Source: Ralstonia wenshanensis
GTDB lineage: Bacteria; Pseudomonadota; Gammaproteobacteria; Burkholderiales; Burkholderiaceae
DNA length: 64,000 nucleotides
NCBI RefSeq assembly: GCF_021173085.1
Contig: NZ_CP076413.1
Span: 1,922,001 to 1,986,000 of the forward strand
Direction: 5' to 3'
In this document: positions 1 through 9,048 of the stretch, one piece after another
How the letters are laid out: every line of letters begins with the position of its first letter
Numbering within the stretch: the stretch's first letter is position 1
Notes under the pieces: model-generated
The model's database searches: none
Told to the model about the DNA's origin: nothing
What the model saw: only the letters and a program-made list of their open reading frames with translations
Program-made: the position numbers and the translations under genes

Positions 1-631
1 ACTCCGAAGCGACCATGTATTCGATGTGGCCCTCCGGCGTTTCCTGGCTACCCAGTGCGAGCGGGCGGATGCCAAACGGGTCGCGCACAGCCAGCACGCC
101 GTAGCCGGAAATCTCGGCAGCGATGGCATACGAACCGCGCACGCGGCGGTGCAGGCCTTCCACGGCCGTGAAGATGGAATCGCGATTCAGCGGGATGTCG
201 TTGCTGGCGCGTTGCAGCTCGTCGGCCAGCACATTGAGCAGCACTTCCGAGTCAGACTGCGTGTTGATGTGGCGGCGGTCGCGCCGGAACATCTCGTCGC
301 GCAGCTGATCGGAGTTCGTCAGGTTGCCGTTGTGTGCCAGCACGATGCCGAACGGCGCGTTGACATAGAACGGTTGGGCTTCTTCTTCGCTGGAGGAACC
401 CGCGGTCGGATAGCGCACTTGGCCGATGCCGCTCGTACCCGGCAGGCCGCGCATGTTACGGGTGCGGAACACGTCCCGAACCATGCCGTTGGCCTTGTGC
501 ATGTGGAAAGTGCTGCCTGATGCGGTGGCAATGCCCGCCGCGTCTTGCCCCCGGTGTTGCAGGAGCAACAGACTGTCGTAGATCAGCTGATTGACGGGCG
601 TGGCTGAAACCACCCCAACGATACCGCACAT
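1..631 (-). CDS. purF: Amidophosphoribosyltransferase, N-terminal part (runs off left edge)
   Basis: First committed step of purine synthesis: transfers glutamine amide nitrogen to PRPP to give phosphoribosylamine. The start is set by MCGIVGVV, which places the catalytic Cys of the N-terminal glutamine amidotransferase at residue 2 after Met removal. LQHRGQDAAGI and the later SYAIAAEISGYGVLAVRDPFGIRPLALG stretch (read in short pieces: RRVRGSY, RDPFGIRPL) are typical of the type II GATase domain. About 210 codons are present; the phosphoribosyltransferase domain lies outside the window. It follows cvpA, as in many proteobacteria, with a GC-rich hairpin in the 98-bp gap. Identification is firm. 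Confidence 0.95.
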   Translation of the reverse strand, partial: MCGIVGVVSATPVNQLIYDSLLLLQHRGQDAAGIATASGSTFHMHKANGMVRDVFRTRNMRGLPGTSGIGQVRYPTAGSSSEEEAQPFYVNAPFGIVLAHNGNLTNSDQLRDEMFRRDRRHINTQSDSEVLLNVLADELQRASNDIPLNRDSIFTAVEGLHRRVRGSYAIAAEISGYGVLAVRDPFGIRPLALGSQETPEGHIEYMVASE

Positions 632-659
632 GTCGAACTCCAGCGAGAACGTATTTGGT

Positions 660-684
660 GGCGCCCACACCCGTTGCGGGCGCC
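660..684 (-). other. GC-rich hairpin in the cvpA-purF gap
   Basis: GGCGCCC (660-666) pairs with GGGCGCC (678-684) around an 11-nt loop. There is no T-tract after it in the minus direction, so it is not a classical terminator. It sits about 30 nt before purF and could affect purF expression or message stability; this is inference. Confidence 0.4.
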
Positions 685-729
685 GAAAAAGCTTTCCGGA
701 TCGCCTAGCTCGTGGCCAGGCGCTCCAGA

Positions 730-1227
730 TCAATAGTGAACATACTTCGCGACGTCCGGGGGCAACAACGGCTTGGCCGCTTGTGCTGCCTGCTCCGCAT
801 AGGGTCGCGTAATCGCATCGCGCCAGAACGGTTGCTCAGGCAGACTGGTAAAGCCGGCCACCGTCATCAACACGAGGATGATCACGCCACCGCGTGCCAA
901 CCCGAACACCATACCCAAACCGCGATCTGCCGGCTTGAGCCCCGCGCTCGCCAGGGCCGCTGAAAGCAGTGCGCCCACCAGCGAAGTTGCAATCACCGTC
1001 ACGATAAACAGTAGGACGAAACCGAGAACGGTGCGTGCGACCGGCCCACCGGGCAGCGATTCCGGCATCCAGCCCGCCGCCACACCAGAAAACGTGTATG
1101 CCACCCACGCGGCAAACAGCCACCCGAGCAGCGCCAGCACTTCGCGGATCAGCCCGCGAAACAACCCAATCAGCGCCGACGTGACGATGATGAACAGCAC
1201 ACCGTAGTCAAAAAAAGTCGGTTGCAT
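730..1227 (-). CDS. cvpA: CvpA family inner-membrane protein
   Basis: A 165-residue protein with about four hydrophobic segments (roughly 7-25, 30-50, 64-88 and 103-123), the usual length and topology of CvpA. The family was named for colicin V production in E. coli and is linked to envelope stress tolerance; its biochemical role is not settled. The N-terminal FFDYGVLFIIVTSALIGLFRG and the RPADRGLGMVFGLARG-like stretch before the last membrane segment are family-typical. It lies between the SPOR-domain gene and purF on the same strand, the common folC-dedD-cvpA-purF order. Confidence 0.9.
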   Translation of the reverse strand: MQPTFFDYGVLFIIVTSALIGLFRGLIREVLALLGWLFAAWVAYTFSGVAAGWMPESLPGGPVARTVLGFVLLFIVTVIATSLVGALLSAALASAGLKPADRGLGMVFGLARGGVIILVLMTVAGFTSLPEQPFWRDAITRPYAEQAAQAAKPLLPPDVAKYVHY

Positions 1228-1317
1228 CGGGCAGCGGCTTGGATTGACTGTGGCGGAGTGCGGGGTGATGAATCAGCAAATCTGACGAGCGCGCTGAGTC
1301 CACGTTCGGCCGCATCA

Positions 1318-2178
1318 TCATTGCTGCACGAGTTTGGGCGTCAGGCCAATCTGCTCTGCACGCTTCTGCGCCGCTTCCGCAGACGCACGATCGTTGAACG
1401 GCCCCGCTCGCAGCAAGGCCAGATCGCCCTTCTCAGGCACCTTCTTGTGTTCGATGTAACCCGGAATCTTCTCGCCCTTGAGCTTGCCCAGCCAATTGCG
1501 GGCGCGGTCCTCTGAAGCGAATGCGCCGATCAGGAGAATGAACTTGCCGCCGTTGGCATCGGTGCTCGGTGCAGCCGCTTGCTGTGGGGGCTGGGCGGCC
1601 GGTTGGGCAGGTTTCGCTGCGGGCTTGGATTCAGCAGGTGGCGTCGGACTGGCGACGGGCTTGGGCGGTGTCGCGGGCTTGGCTGCAGCCGGCGGGTTCT
1701 GGGCTGCGGGCGGCGCGTCATTGCTTGCGACAACCTCTTCGCCCTGGTCAAGCGCCTGCGCCTGATCCGTCGACGAAACTGCGGGACGCGACGCGGAACG
1801 CCGGCTGGCGACCTTCGGCTCGTCGGTCGAGGCCTTGGCGCCACGATCGACCGGCTGATCCTGGATCTGCACGGCCACGGCATCGGTCACGGGGCGCGGC
1901 TTGGAATCAAACACGAGGGGCAGCACGATCACGGCGGCGCCAACCAGCACCACGGCACCGATCAGCCTGCGGCGAGCGCGTTGTTTTTGCGGGAGTTCAG
2001 GGTCAAGACCGTCGTCGTCATCGTCGGTGCGACGGGAAGCGCGGCTGCGAGCATTCGACGATGCGCGCGAACCCCGCACCGCATCGCGAGCCACATCGGC
2101 AGCACTACCGGCGGCTGCGCCGCGTGTGCGTTGGCCTTCAGCGTTCTTGCGGGAGGAAAAGATGGAAAACAGTCCCAT
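1318..2178 (-). CDS. SPOR-domain (DedD-like) cell-division protein
   Basis: A 286-residue single-pass protein: a short charged cytoplasmic segment with a run of five Asp near residue 45, one membrane helix at about 62-82, a long Pro/Ala-rich linker, and a C-terminal SPOR domain (about 208-286, beginning KFILLIGAFAS). SPOR domains bind denuded glycan at the septum, so a divisome-associated role is expected by family. The start at 2178 (MGLFSIFSSRK) is chosen over an in-frame start at 2268 because the longer version would overlap folC by 77 bp; with this start the gap to folC is 13 bp. The position between folC and cvpA matches dedD in other proteobacteria. Confidence 0.85.
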   Translation of the reverse strand: MGLFSIFSSRKNAEGQRTRGAAAGSAADVARDAVRGSRASSNARSRASRRTDDDDDGLDPELPQKQRARRRLIGAVVLVGAAVIVLPLVFDSKPRPVTDAVAVQIQDQPVDRGAKASTDEPKVASRRSASRPAVSSTDQAQALDQGEEVVASNDAPPAAQNPPAAAKPATPPKPVASPTPPAESKPAAKPAQPAAQPPQQAAAPSTDANGGKFILLIGAFASEDRARNWLGKLKGEKIPGYIEHKKVPEKGDLALLRAGPFNDRASAEAAQKRAEQIGLTPKLVQQ

Positions 2179-2191
2179 GAGGGCCCCGGTT

Positions 2192-3490
2192 TTAGTGCGC
2201 GCGACTCTTGCGCTCCGCCAGCACGCCGGCAACGGTGTAGAACGATCCGAAGACCACGATTCTATCATCCTCGGTGGCCCGCTCCATGGCGTTGCGATAG
2301 GCTGTGGCGGGATCGCTGAATGTGCTCACGCTTGATTCCTTGCCTGCGCGGAAACCGGCGTCGGCCAGCACCTGCGCCAGGCTTGCGGCAGTCGCCGCGC
2401 GCGGCGTCGGCAAGTCGGTCAGGCACCAGTGATCGACCTTGTCGAGCATGTGCCGGAGCACACCTTCGATGTCCTTGTCCTGCATCGCACCGAACACCGC
2501 GTAGGTGTAGCGGTAGAAGCCCATGTTCTCGAGGTTCTGGCCCAGCGCGGCCGACGCGTGCGGGTTGTGTGCGACATCCAGGATCACGGACGGACGCCCC
2601 GGCAGAACCTGGAAGCGCCCCGGCAGTACCACCTGCGACAGCCCCAGACGCACGTCCTGCGCCGAGATCGGCAACCGATCGCGCACTGATTCCAAAGCAG
2701 CCAGCGCCGCCGACGCATTGAGCAGTTGATTCGCCCCGCGCAATGCGGGATAGCCCAGGCTCGGCCAACGGCGCCCGCGGCCGCTAAAGCCCCACTGCTG
2801 CTTGTCACCCTGGAAGTTGAAATCGCGACCGATCAGCCAGAGATCTGCGCCAATGGCCTCGGCGTGTTTCACTAGGGAGATCGGCGGCACCGGGTCAGAG
2901 CAGATTGCCGGCTTGCCTGCACGGAAGATGCCGGCTTTCTCAAAGCCGATCGCCTGGCGGGTATCGCCCAGGTAGGCCATGTGGTCGAGATCGACGCTGG
3001 TGATGATGGCGCAATCCGTGTCGACAATGTTGACCGCGTCCAACCGGCCACCCAGGCCGACTTCGAGGATCACCGCATCAAGACCCGCGTTGGCGAACAG
3101 ATGCATGATCGCCAGCGTGGTGAATTCGAAATAGGTCAGGCTGACGGGCTCGGGGAAGCTGCAGCGCGCGCGCTCTACGGCCGCAAAGTGCGGCAGCAGC
3201 ATCGCGTCGGTGGCGATCTCTCCATTCACGCGAGCGCGCTCGTTAAAATCGATCAGGTGTGGCGAGGTATGGCAACCGACCTTGTAGCCGGCGGCCAGCA
3301 AGATCGCCTCGAGCATCGCGCAGGTCGAGCCCTTGCCATTGGTGCCGCCCACCGTAAAGACGACTGACTTGAATTCCAGCCCGAGCGCATCGCGCACGCG
3401 ACTGATGCGGGCCAAGCCCATGTCGATGCCGACCGGGTGTGCGGTTTCCAGGTGGGCCAGCCAGTCGGGCAGCGTGTCGAATGTAGGCAT
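2192..3490 (-). CDS. folC: Dihydrofolate synthase / folylpolyglutamate synthase
   Basis: ATP-dependent ligase adding glutamate to dihydropteroate and then to tetrahydrofolates. At 432 residues it has the normal family length. The Mur-ligase-type P-loop GGTNGKGST is at residues 48-56, followed by TSPHL and the ERARVNGE motif, and later GRFQVLPGRPSVILDVAHNP-type sequence (in pieces GRFQV, LDVAHNP) of the C-terminal domain. It starts a minus-strand group folC-SPOR-cvpA-purF. A terminator at 3527-3562 separates it from accD upstream, so it needs its own promoter in the 37 bp before its start or within accD. Confidence 0.95.
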   Translation of the reverse strand: MPTFDTLPDWLAHLETAHPVGIDMGLARISRVRDALGLEFKSVVFTVGGTNGKGSTCAMLEAILLAAGYKVGCHTSPHLIDFNERARVNGEIATDAMLLPHFAAVERARCSFPEPVSLTYFEFTTLAIMHLFANAGLDAVILEVGLGGRLDAVNIVDTDCAIITSVDLDHMAYLGDTRQAIGFEKAGIFRAGKPAICSDPVPPISLVKHAEAIGADLWLIGRDFNFQGDKQQWGFSGRGRRWPSLGYPALRGANQLLNASAALAALESVRDRLPISAQDVRLGLSQVVLPGRFQVLPGRPSVILDVAHNPHASAALGQNLENMGFYRYTYAVFGAMQDKDIEGVLRHMLDKVDHWCLTDLPTPRAATAASLAQVLADAGFRAGKESSVSTFSDPATAYRNAMERATEDDRIVVFGSFYTVAGVLAERKSRAH

Positions 3491-3526
3491 GCGAAATAGG
3501 TGGCGCGGCTACAGGAAACGGGCCGC

Positions 3527-3562
3527 GCAAAAACAAGAAGCGCGGACTCTCGCCCGCGCTTC
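3527..3562 (-). terminator. Rho-independent terminator after accD
   Basis: In the minus direction a 9-bp stem (3554-3562 with 3537-3545) and an 8-nt loop are followed by a T-rich run containing TTTTTG. It lies 20 bp after the accD stop codon and closes the trp-accD operon. Confidence 0.85.
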
Positions 3563-3582
3563 GGTTCAACAGATGTGCTGCA

Positions 3583-4455
3583 TCAAGCCAGTGCGTCGGC
3601 CGGTTGCTTCTGCAGGAGCGCAAGAAGCTCCGCGATCTCGCGGCGCATGTTGCGGCGGTCGACAATCATGTCGATGGCGCCCTTCTGCAGCAGGAACTCA
3701 GCGCGCTGGAAGCCTTCCGGCAGTTTCTCGCGAACGGTCTGCTCGATCACACGCGGACCGGCAAAGCCGATCATTGCCTTGGGCTCGGCGATCACCACGT
3801 CGCCCATGAAGGCGAAGCTGGCGGACACACCGCCCGTGGTCGGATCGGTCAGCACGCTGATGAACGGCAGCTTGGCTAGCGCCAGCTTCTGGACCATCGC
3901 AGTGGTCTTGGCCATTTGCATGAGCGACAGCAGGCTTTCCTGCATGCGCGCACCGCCCGAGGCCGTCACACAGATGAACGGCACCTTCTGTTCCAGCGCC
4001 ATCTGCGCACCACGCGCGAAACGCTCGCCTACCACCGAGCCCATCGAGCCCGTCATGAATTCGAACTCGAAGCAGGCCACCACCACTGGCAACGCATGGA
4101 TGGCGCCGCCCATCACGACCATGGCATCGGTCTCGCCGGTGTTGTCCATGGCGGCCTTGATGCGGTCGGGGTACTTTTTGCTGTCCTTGAACTTGAGCGC
4201 GTCGACCGGGAGGATCTCCTGACCCAGCTCATAGCGCCCTTCGGCGTCCAGCAGCGCGTCCAGGCGAGCACGGGCTCCGATACGCATGTGGTGGTCGCAC
4301 TTCGGGCAGACGTGCAGGTTGGCCTCGACGTCGGTCCGATACAGCACCGACTCGCAGGCCGGGCATTTGACCCAGAGGCCCTCCGGAATGCCCTTGCGTT
4401 GCGACGGGTCGGTCTGTTGGATCTTGGGCGGAAGCAGTTTGTCCAGCCAGCTCAT
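3583..4455 (-). CDS. accD: Acetyl-CoA carboxylase carboxyltransferase subunit beta
   Basis: The beta half of the carboxyltransferase that makes malonyl-CoA for fatty acid synthesis. At 290 residues it has the expected length. An N-terminal zinc ribbon has Cys31, Cys34, Cys50 and Cys53, and a crotonase-type fold follows ([34 protein letters not shown]). It lies 30 bp downstream of trpA and is the last gene before a strong terminator; the trpFBA-accD-folC order is usual in beta- and gamma-proteobacteria. Confidence 0.97.
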   Translation of the reverse strand: MSWLDKLLPPKIQQTDPSQRKGIPEGLWVKCPACESVLYRTDVEANLHVCPKCDHHMRIGARARLDALLDAEGRYELGQEILPVDALKFKDSKKYPDRIKAAMDNTGETDAMVVMGGAIHALPVVVACFEFEFMTGSMGSVVGERFARGAQMALEQKVPFICVTASGGARMQESLLSLMQMAKTTAMVQKLALAKLPFISVLTDPTTGGVSASFAFMGDVVIAEPKAMIGFAGPRVIEQTVREKLPEGFQRAEFLLQKGAIDMIVDRRNMRREIAELLALLQKQPADALA

Positions 4456-4485
4456 GCGTGCTCCTTGAATGCGGTGTCGCCGAGA

Positions 4486-5283
4486 TCAGGCGTCGAGCGC
4501 CTGGCGAATCTCCGCGATGAAATCAGTCAAGTATTGTACCGCTTGTTCGCGGGGTGCTTCTTCAAGCAATTGCACAATGCGGGATCCGATGACCACCGCA
4601 TCCGCCACACCGCTGATCGCACGTGCCGTTGCAGCATCACGAATGCCGAACCCGACGCCCACCGGCAGCCGCGCGTGCTGGCGGATTTGCGGGATGCGTG
4701 CCGCCACAGCGTCGAGGTCGATGGTGGCCGCGCCAGTCACGCCTTTGAGCGACACGTAGTAGATGTAGCCACTCGCCACGCGCGCGATCTGCGCGATGCG
4801 CGCTTCGGTGGACGTGGGCGCCAGCAGGAAGATCGGATCAATGCCGGCGGCGCGCATGGTGTTGGCAAAAGCCTCGCACTCTTCGGGCGGATAGTCGACC
4901 ACGAGCACGCCGTCCACGCCGGCTTCGGATGCAGCTTTGGCAAAAGCCTCCACGCCCATGCGCTCGATCGGGTTGGCGTAGCCCATGAGCACCACGGGCG
5001 TCGTTGAATCGGTGGTGCGGAATGCCCGCACATACTCCAGCACCGTGCGCAGACCGACCTTCTTGGCCAATGCGCGCTCCGAAGCACGCTGAATAACTGG
5101 GCCGTCCGCCATCGGGTCGGAGAACGGTACGCCCAGTTCGATGACGTTGGAACCGCCCTTGACCAGCGCGTGCATCAGGTCGACGGTCATCTCGGGGTAC
5201 GGATCACCCGCCGTGATGAACGGAATCAGGCCCTTGCGGCCCTGTGCGGACAACTGCGAAAAAGTTTGAGCGATGCGGGACAT
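4486..5283 (-). CDS. trpA: Tryptophan synthase alpha subunit
   Basis: Cleaves indole-3-glycerol phosphate to indole and glyceraldehyde 3-phosphate, channelling indole to TrpB. It has 265 residues. The catalytic Glu is in [10 protein letters not shown] and the catalytic Asp in DPMADGP; the phosphate-binding [12 protein letters not shown] loop is present near residue 210. It is separated from trpB by a DNA methyltransferase gene, 14 bp upstream of its start, so the two synthase subunits are not translationally coupled here. Confidence 0.97.
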   Translation of the reverse strand: MSRIAQTFSQLSAQGRKGLIPFITAGDPYPEMTVDLMHALVKGGSNVIELGVPFSDPMADGPVIQRASERALAKKVGLRTVLEYVRAFRTTDSTTPVVLMGYANPIERMGVEAFAKAASEAGVDGVLVVDYPPEECEAFANTMRAAGIDPIFLLAPTSTEARIAQIARVASGYIYYVSLKGVTGAATIDLDAVAARIPQIRQHARLPVGVGFGIRDAATARAISGVADAVVIGSRIVQLLEEAPREQAVQYLTDFIAEIRQALDA

Positions 5284-5297
5284 AGGGGGATCAGGTT

Positions 5298-6119
5298 TCA
5301 GGCGACCTTGATAGTCTCAGGCGCCTGCGATTCAGTCGGTTGGACGTTGGCGGCAGCGGCGGCATGCACAGCAGCCACCCGCTCGCGCGCCACGCGGCAA
5401 TAGTCGGCATTGATCTCGAAGCCGGCGAAGCGGCGGTCAAGCCTTGCACACGCGGCCGCCGTGGTGCCGCTGCCCAGGAACGGGTCCAGCACCAGACCGC
5501 CCGGCGGGCAGCTTGCCAGAATCATGCGTTCCACCAGTTCCAGCGGCTTTTGGGTTGGATGCTCGGCGCGCTCCGGGTCTTGCCGGTGCAGGCGCGACAC
5601 GCTCCACACGTCCTTCGGGTTATAGCCGACTTCCAGCCACTTCTTGCCCTCGAAACGCTTGCGGCTGCGCGCTTTTTTCGTCTCGGCATCGTACGGAATG
5701 CGCACGGCGTCGACATCGAAGTAGTAATCGCGTGAAGCGGCAAAAAAGCCGATGTTGTCGTGCACCGACGAGAACTTGCGCGTGCTGCCGCCCATACTCG
5801 GCACTCGGCGGTCCCAGATGATCTCGTTGACCATCGTGAGGCGCCGCTTGAGCATCACGAACAGTTCCGGCGCGTATTGCCACGTGCAAAACAGGTAGAA
5901 CGATCCGTTGCGCGCCAGCTTCGGCCGCACCGCATCGATCCAGCGTTCGGACCAGGCGAGGTATGCATCGCCCGACAGTTTGTCGGAGTCGTTGCCGTAA
6001 TCCTTGCCCAGCCCGTACGGCGGATCGGCGATCACGAGGTCCACACTGCCGTCGGCCAGATGCTCGACCCCGGTAATGCAGTCCTCGTTGAAGATGCCGT
6101 CGATGGCGCGCTCGGTCAT
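5298..6119 (-). CDS. Orphan beta-class DNA methyltransferase in the trp operon
   Basis: A 273-residue amino-methyltransferase (N6-adenine or N4-cytosine). Catalytic motif DPPY is at residues 32-35 and the SAM-binding motif DPFLGSGTT at 212-220; this order (IV before I) defines the beta class. HPTQKPLEL just before motif I is also typical. No restriction endonuclease gene is adjacent, so it looks like a solitary, possibly regulatory methylase. The start at 6119 (MTERAIDG) is preferred; an upstream in-frame start at 6188 would overlap trpB. Gaps of 16 and 14 bp to trpB and trpA indicate co-transcription. From memory, Ralstonia and Burkholderia methylomes contain a conserved GTWWAC methylation; this enzyme could be its source, but that is inference. 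Confidence 0.9.
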   Translation of the reverse strand: MTERAIDGIFNEDCITGVEHLADGSVDLVIADPPYGLGKDYGNDSDKLSGDAYLAWSERWIDAVRPKLARNGSFYLFCTWQYAPELFVMLKRRLTMVNEIIWDRRVPSMGGSTRKFSSVHDNIGFFAASRDYYFDVDAVRIPYDAETKKARSRKRFEGKKWLEVGYNPKDVWSVSRLHRQDPERAEHPTQKPLELVERMILASCPPGGLVLDPFLGSGTTAAACARLDRRFAGFEINADYCRVARERVAAVHAAAAANVQPTESQAPETIKVA

Positions 6120-6135
6120 GCGTGTGCCAGTGCCG

Positions 6136-7329
6136 TTAGAGTTTGATGCCGGAGAATTCGGCGACGGTATGCATATCCTTGTCGCCACGGCCGGACAGGT
6201 TCACCAGCAGGATCTTGTCCTTGGGCAGCGTCGGCGCCAGCTTGCACGCATACGCCAGCGCATGGCTCGATTCCAGCGCCGGGATGATGCCCTCCATGCG
6301 GCACAGGTCGTGGAACGACTGCAGCGCTTCCTTGTCGGTAATGCCGACGTATTCCGCGCGCCGAACATCCTTCAACCAGGCGTGCTCCGGACCGACGCCC
6401 GGATAATCGAGCCCGGCCGAGATCGAATGCGTCTCGATGATCTGGCCGTCTTCATCCTGCAGCAGATAGGTGCGGTTACCGTGCAGTACGCCCGGTGAGC
6501 CGCCCGTAAGCGACGCGGCGTGGCGACCGGTCTCGATGCCCTCGCCCGCTGCTTCCACGCCGATCAGCTTCACGTCGGTGTGGTCAATGTACGGATAGAA
6601 GATGCCCATGGCGTTGGAGCCGCCGCCCACGCAGGCGATCACCGCGTCCGGCTGGCGGCCGGTCATCTCCGGCATCTGCACTTTGCATTCCTCGCCGATC
6701 ACGGCCTGGAAGTCGCGCACCATCATCGGATACGGGTGTGGCCCCGCCACCGTGCCGATGATGTAGAAGGTGTCGGCCACGTTGGTCACCCAGTCGCGCA
6801 TCGCTTCGTTCAGCGCGTCCTTGAGCGTGCGCGAGCCCGACTCCACCGGCACCACGGTCGCGCCTAGCAGCTTCATGCGGTAGACGTTGGCGGCCTGACG
6901 GCGCACGTCTTCGCTGCCCATGTAGACGACGCACTCCATGCCGTAGCGCGCGGCAATCGTGGCGGTGGCAACACCGTGCTGGCCGGCGCCCGTTTCGGCA
7001 ATCACGCGTGGCTTGCCCATGCGGCGCGCGAGCAGCGCCTGGCCGATCACGTTGTTCACCTTGTGCGCGCCGGTGTGGTTCAGGTCCTCACGCTTGAGGT
7101 AGATCTGCGCGCCACCGCAGTGTTCGGTCAGGCGGCGTGCGTGATAGATGGGCGACGGCCGACCGACGAAATGCTTCAGCTCGTATTCGTATTCCTTGAT
7201 GAACTCGGGATCGTGCTGATAGCGCGCATAGGCGTCGCGCAACTCATCCAGCGCGTGGGACAGCGTTTCAGCAACGAAGGTGCCGCCGTAGGGGCCGAAA
7301 TGGCCGTGGGCGTCGGGCAGGTTGTACAT
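6136..7329 (-). CDS. trpB: Tryptophan synthase beta subunit
   Basis: PLP enzyme condensing indole with serine to tryptophan. It has 397 residues, the normal length. The PLP lysine is in HTGAHKVNN, the substrate loop is [10 protein letters not shown], and the phosphate-binding run GGGSNAMG is present. It is preceded by a 95-bp gap containing an inverted repeat (7347-7380) and followed 16 bp later by the methyltransferase gene. Confidence 0.98.
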   Translation of the reverse strand: MYNLPDAHGHFGPYGGTFVAETLSHALDELRDAYARYQHDPEFIKEYEYELKHFVGRPSPIYHARRLTEHCGGAQIYLKREDLNHTGAHKVNNVIGQALLARRMGKPRVIAETGAGQHGVATATIAARYGMECVVYMGSEDVRRQAANVYRMKLLGATVVPVESGSRTLKDALNEAMRDWVTNVADTFYIIGTVAGPHPYPMMVRDFQAVIGEECKVQMPEMTGRQPDAVIACVGGGSNAMGIFYPYIDHTDVKLIGVEAAGEGIETGRHAASLTGGSPGVLHGNRTYLLQDEDGQIIETHSISAGLDYPGVGPEHAWLKDVRRAEYVGITDKEALQSFHDLCRMEGIIPALESSHALAYACKLAPTLPKDKILLVNLSGRGDKDMHTVAEFSGIKL

Positions 7330-7346
7330 GGCAATCTCTCGAGGCG

Positions 7347-7380
7347 TCCGCCGAGGTCAGGGTGAAGCCCCGTCGGCGGA
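7347..7380 (-). other. Inverted repeat in the trpF-trpB gap
   Basis: Arms TCCGCCGA (7347-7354) and TCGGCGGA (7373-7380) form an 8-bp stem with an 18-nt loop, ending about 17 nt before the trpB start. No T-tract follows. It may be a leader hairpin affecting trpB translation; no tryptophan-rich leader peptide was found. Confidence 0.35.
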
Positions 7381-7424
7381 AATATTCAGGAAGGCGTGCG
7401 TCGCGAAAGACCTGCCGGATCGGC

Positions 7425-8144
7425 TCAGGCCTGAACCGATGCGCCCAGGGCTGCATCGGCCTCGCGGACCGCACGCACAAATGCGGTCATCCGGGCGTGG
7501 TCTTTCACGCCCCGTGCGGCCTCGATCCCGCTGCTGACGTCAACAGCGTATGGCCGCACGCGTTCAATCGCGCCAGCGACGTTTTGCGCGCTCAACCCAC
7601 CACTCAAAACGAGCCGAGGAGCGGCGCTTGTGGTTGGCAAGGATGGCGATTGCGGGAGCCATTGCGGAGGAATGAGAGTCCAGTCGAAGACGTGGCCGCC
7701 GCCGCCATACCCCTCAACAAATGCGTCGAGCAGCAGGCCTTGAGCAGCGGCAAACCGATTGCCGAATTCTACCAAATCGGCCCCGGGCTGAACACGCAGG
7801 GCACGCAGCCACGGCAGCCGCACCTTCGCTGCAATCTCGGCGCACAGCTCTGCCGGCTCGTCACCGTGGAACTGAAGCAGCGTAAGCGGCACTTTGTCCA
7901 GCACGCGCGCCACGTCGTCCGCGCTGGCGTTGACGAACAGGCCCGTCACGGTGACGAACGGACCGGCGCGGCGAGTCAGCTCGGCAGCGCGTTCGGTGGC
8001 GACGTAACGCGGGCTGGGCGGATAGAAGACGAGCCCGATCGCATCGGCGCCGAGCTCGACGGCGTGGTCGACGTCGGCCGGCTGGGTCAGGCCACACAGC
8101 TTGATACGGGTACGGTGCAACGGCATGGTGGAAGCGGAGTTCAC
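7425..8144 (-). CDS. trpF: Phosphoribosylanthranilate isomerase
   Basis: Converts phosphoribosylanthranilate to CdRP in tryptophan synthesis. The catalytic Cys is in [12 protein letters not shown] near the N-terminus, and [11 protein letters not shown] and [15 protein letters not shown] at the C-terminus bind phosphate. It has 239 residues from the ATG at 8144, which overlaps the truA stop as ATGA and suggests translational coupling. An internal ATG at 8126 is an alternative start. Confidence 0.95.
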   Translation of the reverse strand: MNSASTMPLHRTRIKLCGLTQPADVDHAVELGADAIGLVFYPPSPRYVATERAAELTRRAGPFVTVTGLFVNASADDVARVLDKVPLTLLQFHGDEPAELCAEIAAKVRLPWLRALRVQPGADLVEFGNRFAAAQGLLLDAFVEGYGGGGHVFDWTLIPPQWLPQSPSLPTTSAAPRLVLSGGLSAQNVAGAIERVRPYAVDVSSGIEAARGVKDHARMTAFVRAVREADAALGASVQA

Positions 8145-8965
8145 GGGCCGACGTGTTCATCGAACACGCCACGAAACAGGCTGGACGATGCCGGAGATGC
8201 CGGCAACGAGAAGACATCAGGATAGCCGACCTCGGCCAGATACAACCCGTCGGGCATGAAGGTCGGGGCGGCGGCGACGCGGCTGCGTGCTGCCAGCACA
8301 TCGCGCATCCAGGAAGATGGCTGCCGGCCCCGCCCGATCGCCACCAGGCAGCCCATGATGTTGCGCACCATGTGGTGCAGGAATGCACTGCCACGAATAC
8401 GGACGAATACCCACTCGCCCTCGCCTCGCACCTCGATCGAGTACATCGTTTTGACGGGCGACTTGGCTTGGCATTCGGCCGCGCGGAACGACGAGAAATC
8501 GTGCTCACCGACCAAGACCTGCGCAGCCTCGTTCATGGCTGCCACGTCAAGCGCTTGGCCAGGCGGCAGCATCACGTAGCCCGCCTTATCTTCGAGCAAC
8601 GGTGCGCGCGTCGGGCCGAAGGTCAGCGCGTAGTAATACGTGCGGCGATGCGCGGAGAAGCGCGCGTGGAAGTCCTCCGGCATTTCCTGCGCCCATCGCA
8701 CGGCCACCGTGGGGGGCAGAAACGCGTTGGTGCCGCGCACCCACGAAAACGGCTCGCGCACGAGGTCGGTATCCAGGTGGACGACCTGGCCCAGCGCATG
8801 CACACCCGCATCGGTGCGGCCGGCCACCGTGGTCGGGAGCGCCACGCCGGCAAACTGTCGCAGGGCCGCCTCCAGTGCGTCCTGCACGGTGTTGCCGTGC
8901 GGCTGCGATTGCCATCCCGAAAACGCGGCACCGTCGTACTGAATGCCAAGCGCGATGCGCGTCAT
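8141..8965 (-). CDS. truA: tRNA pseudouridine(38-40) synthase
   Basis: Isomerises U38-U40 in the tRNA anticodon arm. It has 274 residues; the catalytic Asp52 is in [12 protein letters not shown], and [11 protein letters not shown] and HHMVRNIMG are family-typical. It overlaps trpF by 4 bp. The fimV terminator at 8987-9022 lies just upstream, so truA-trpF-trpB-MTase-trpA-accD probably forms one transcription unit with a promoter close to truA or fed by readthrough. Confidence 0.97.
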   Translation of the reverse strand: MTRIALGIQYDGAAFSGWQSQPHGNTVQDALEAALRQFAGVALPTTVAGRTDAGVHALGQVVHLDTDLVREPFSWVRGTNAFLPPTVAVRWAQEMPEDFHARFSAHRRTYYYALTFGPTRAPLLEDKAGYVMLPPGQALDVAAMNEAAQVLVGEHDFSSFRAAECQAKSPVKTMYSIEVRGEGEWVFVRIRGSAFLHHMVRNIMGCLVAIGRGRQPSSWMRDVLAARSRVAAAPTFMPDGLYLAEVGYPDVFSLPASPASSSLFRGVFDEHVGP

Positions 8966-8986
8966 GCCGTGTGAATCCCCATGCGG

Positions 8987-9022
8987 AAAGAAAAACGCCG
9001 GCAGGATACCACCCTGCCGGCG
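8987..9022 (-). terminator. Rho-independent terminator after fimV
   Basis: A perfect 10-bp stem (9013-9022 with 8996-9005) around a 7-nt loop is followed in the minus direction by five T residues (8991-8995). It lies 27 bp after the fimV stop codon. Confidence 0.9.
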
Positions 9023-9048
9023 CTGTCGATGGCGTAAAACGCGTTGCG

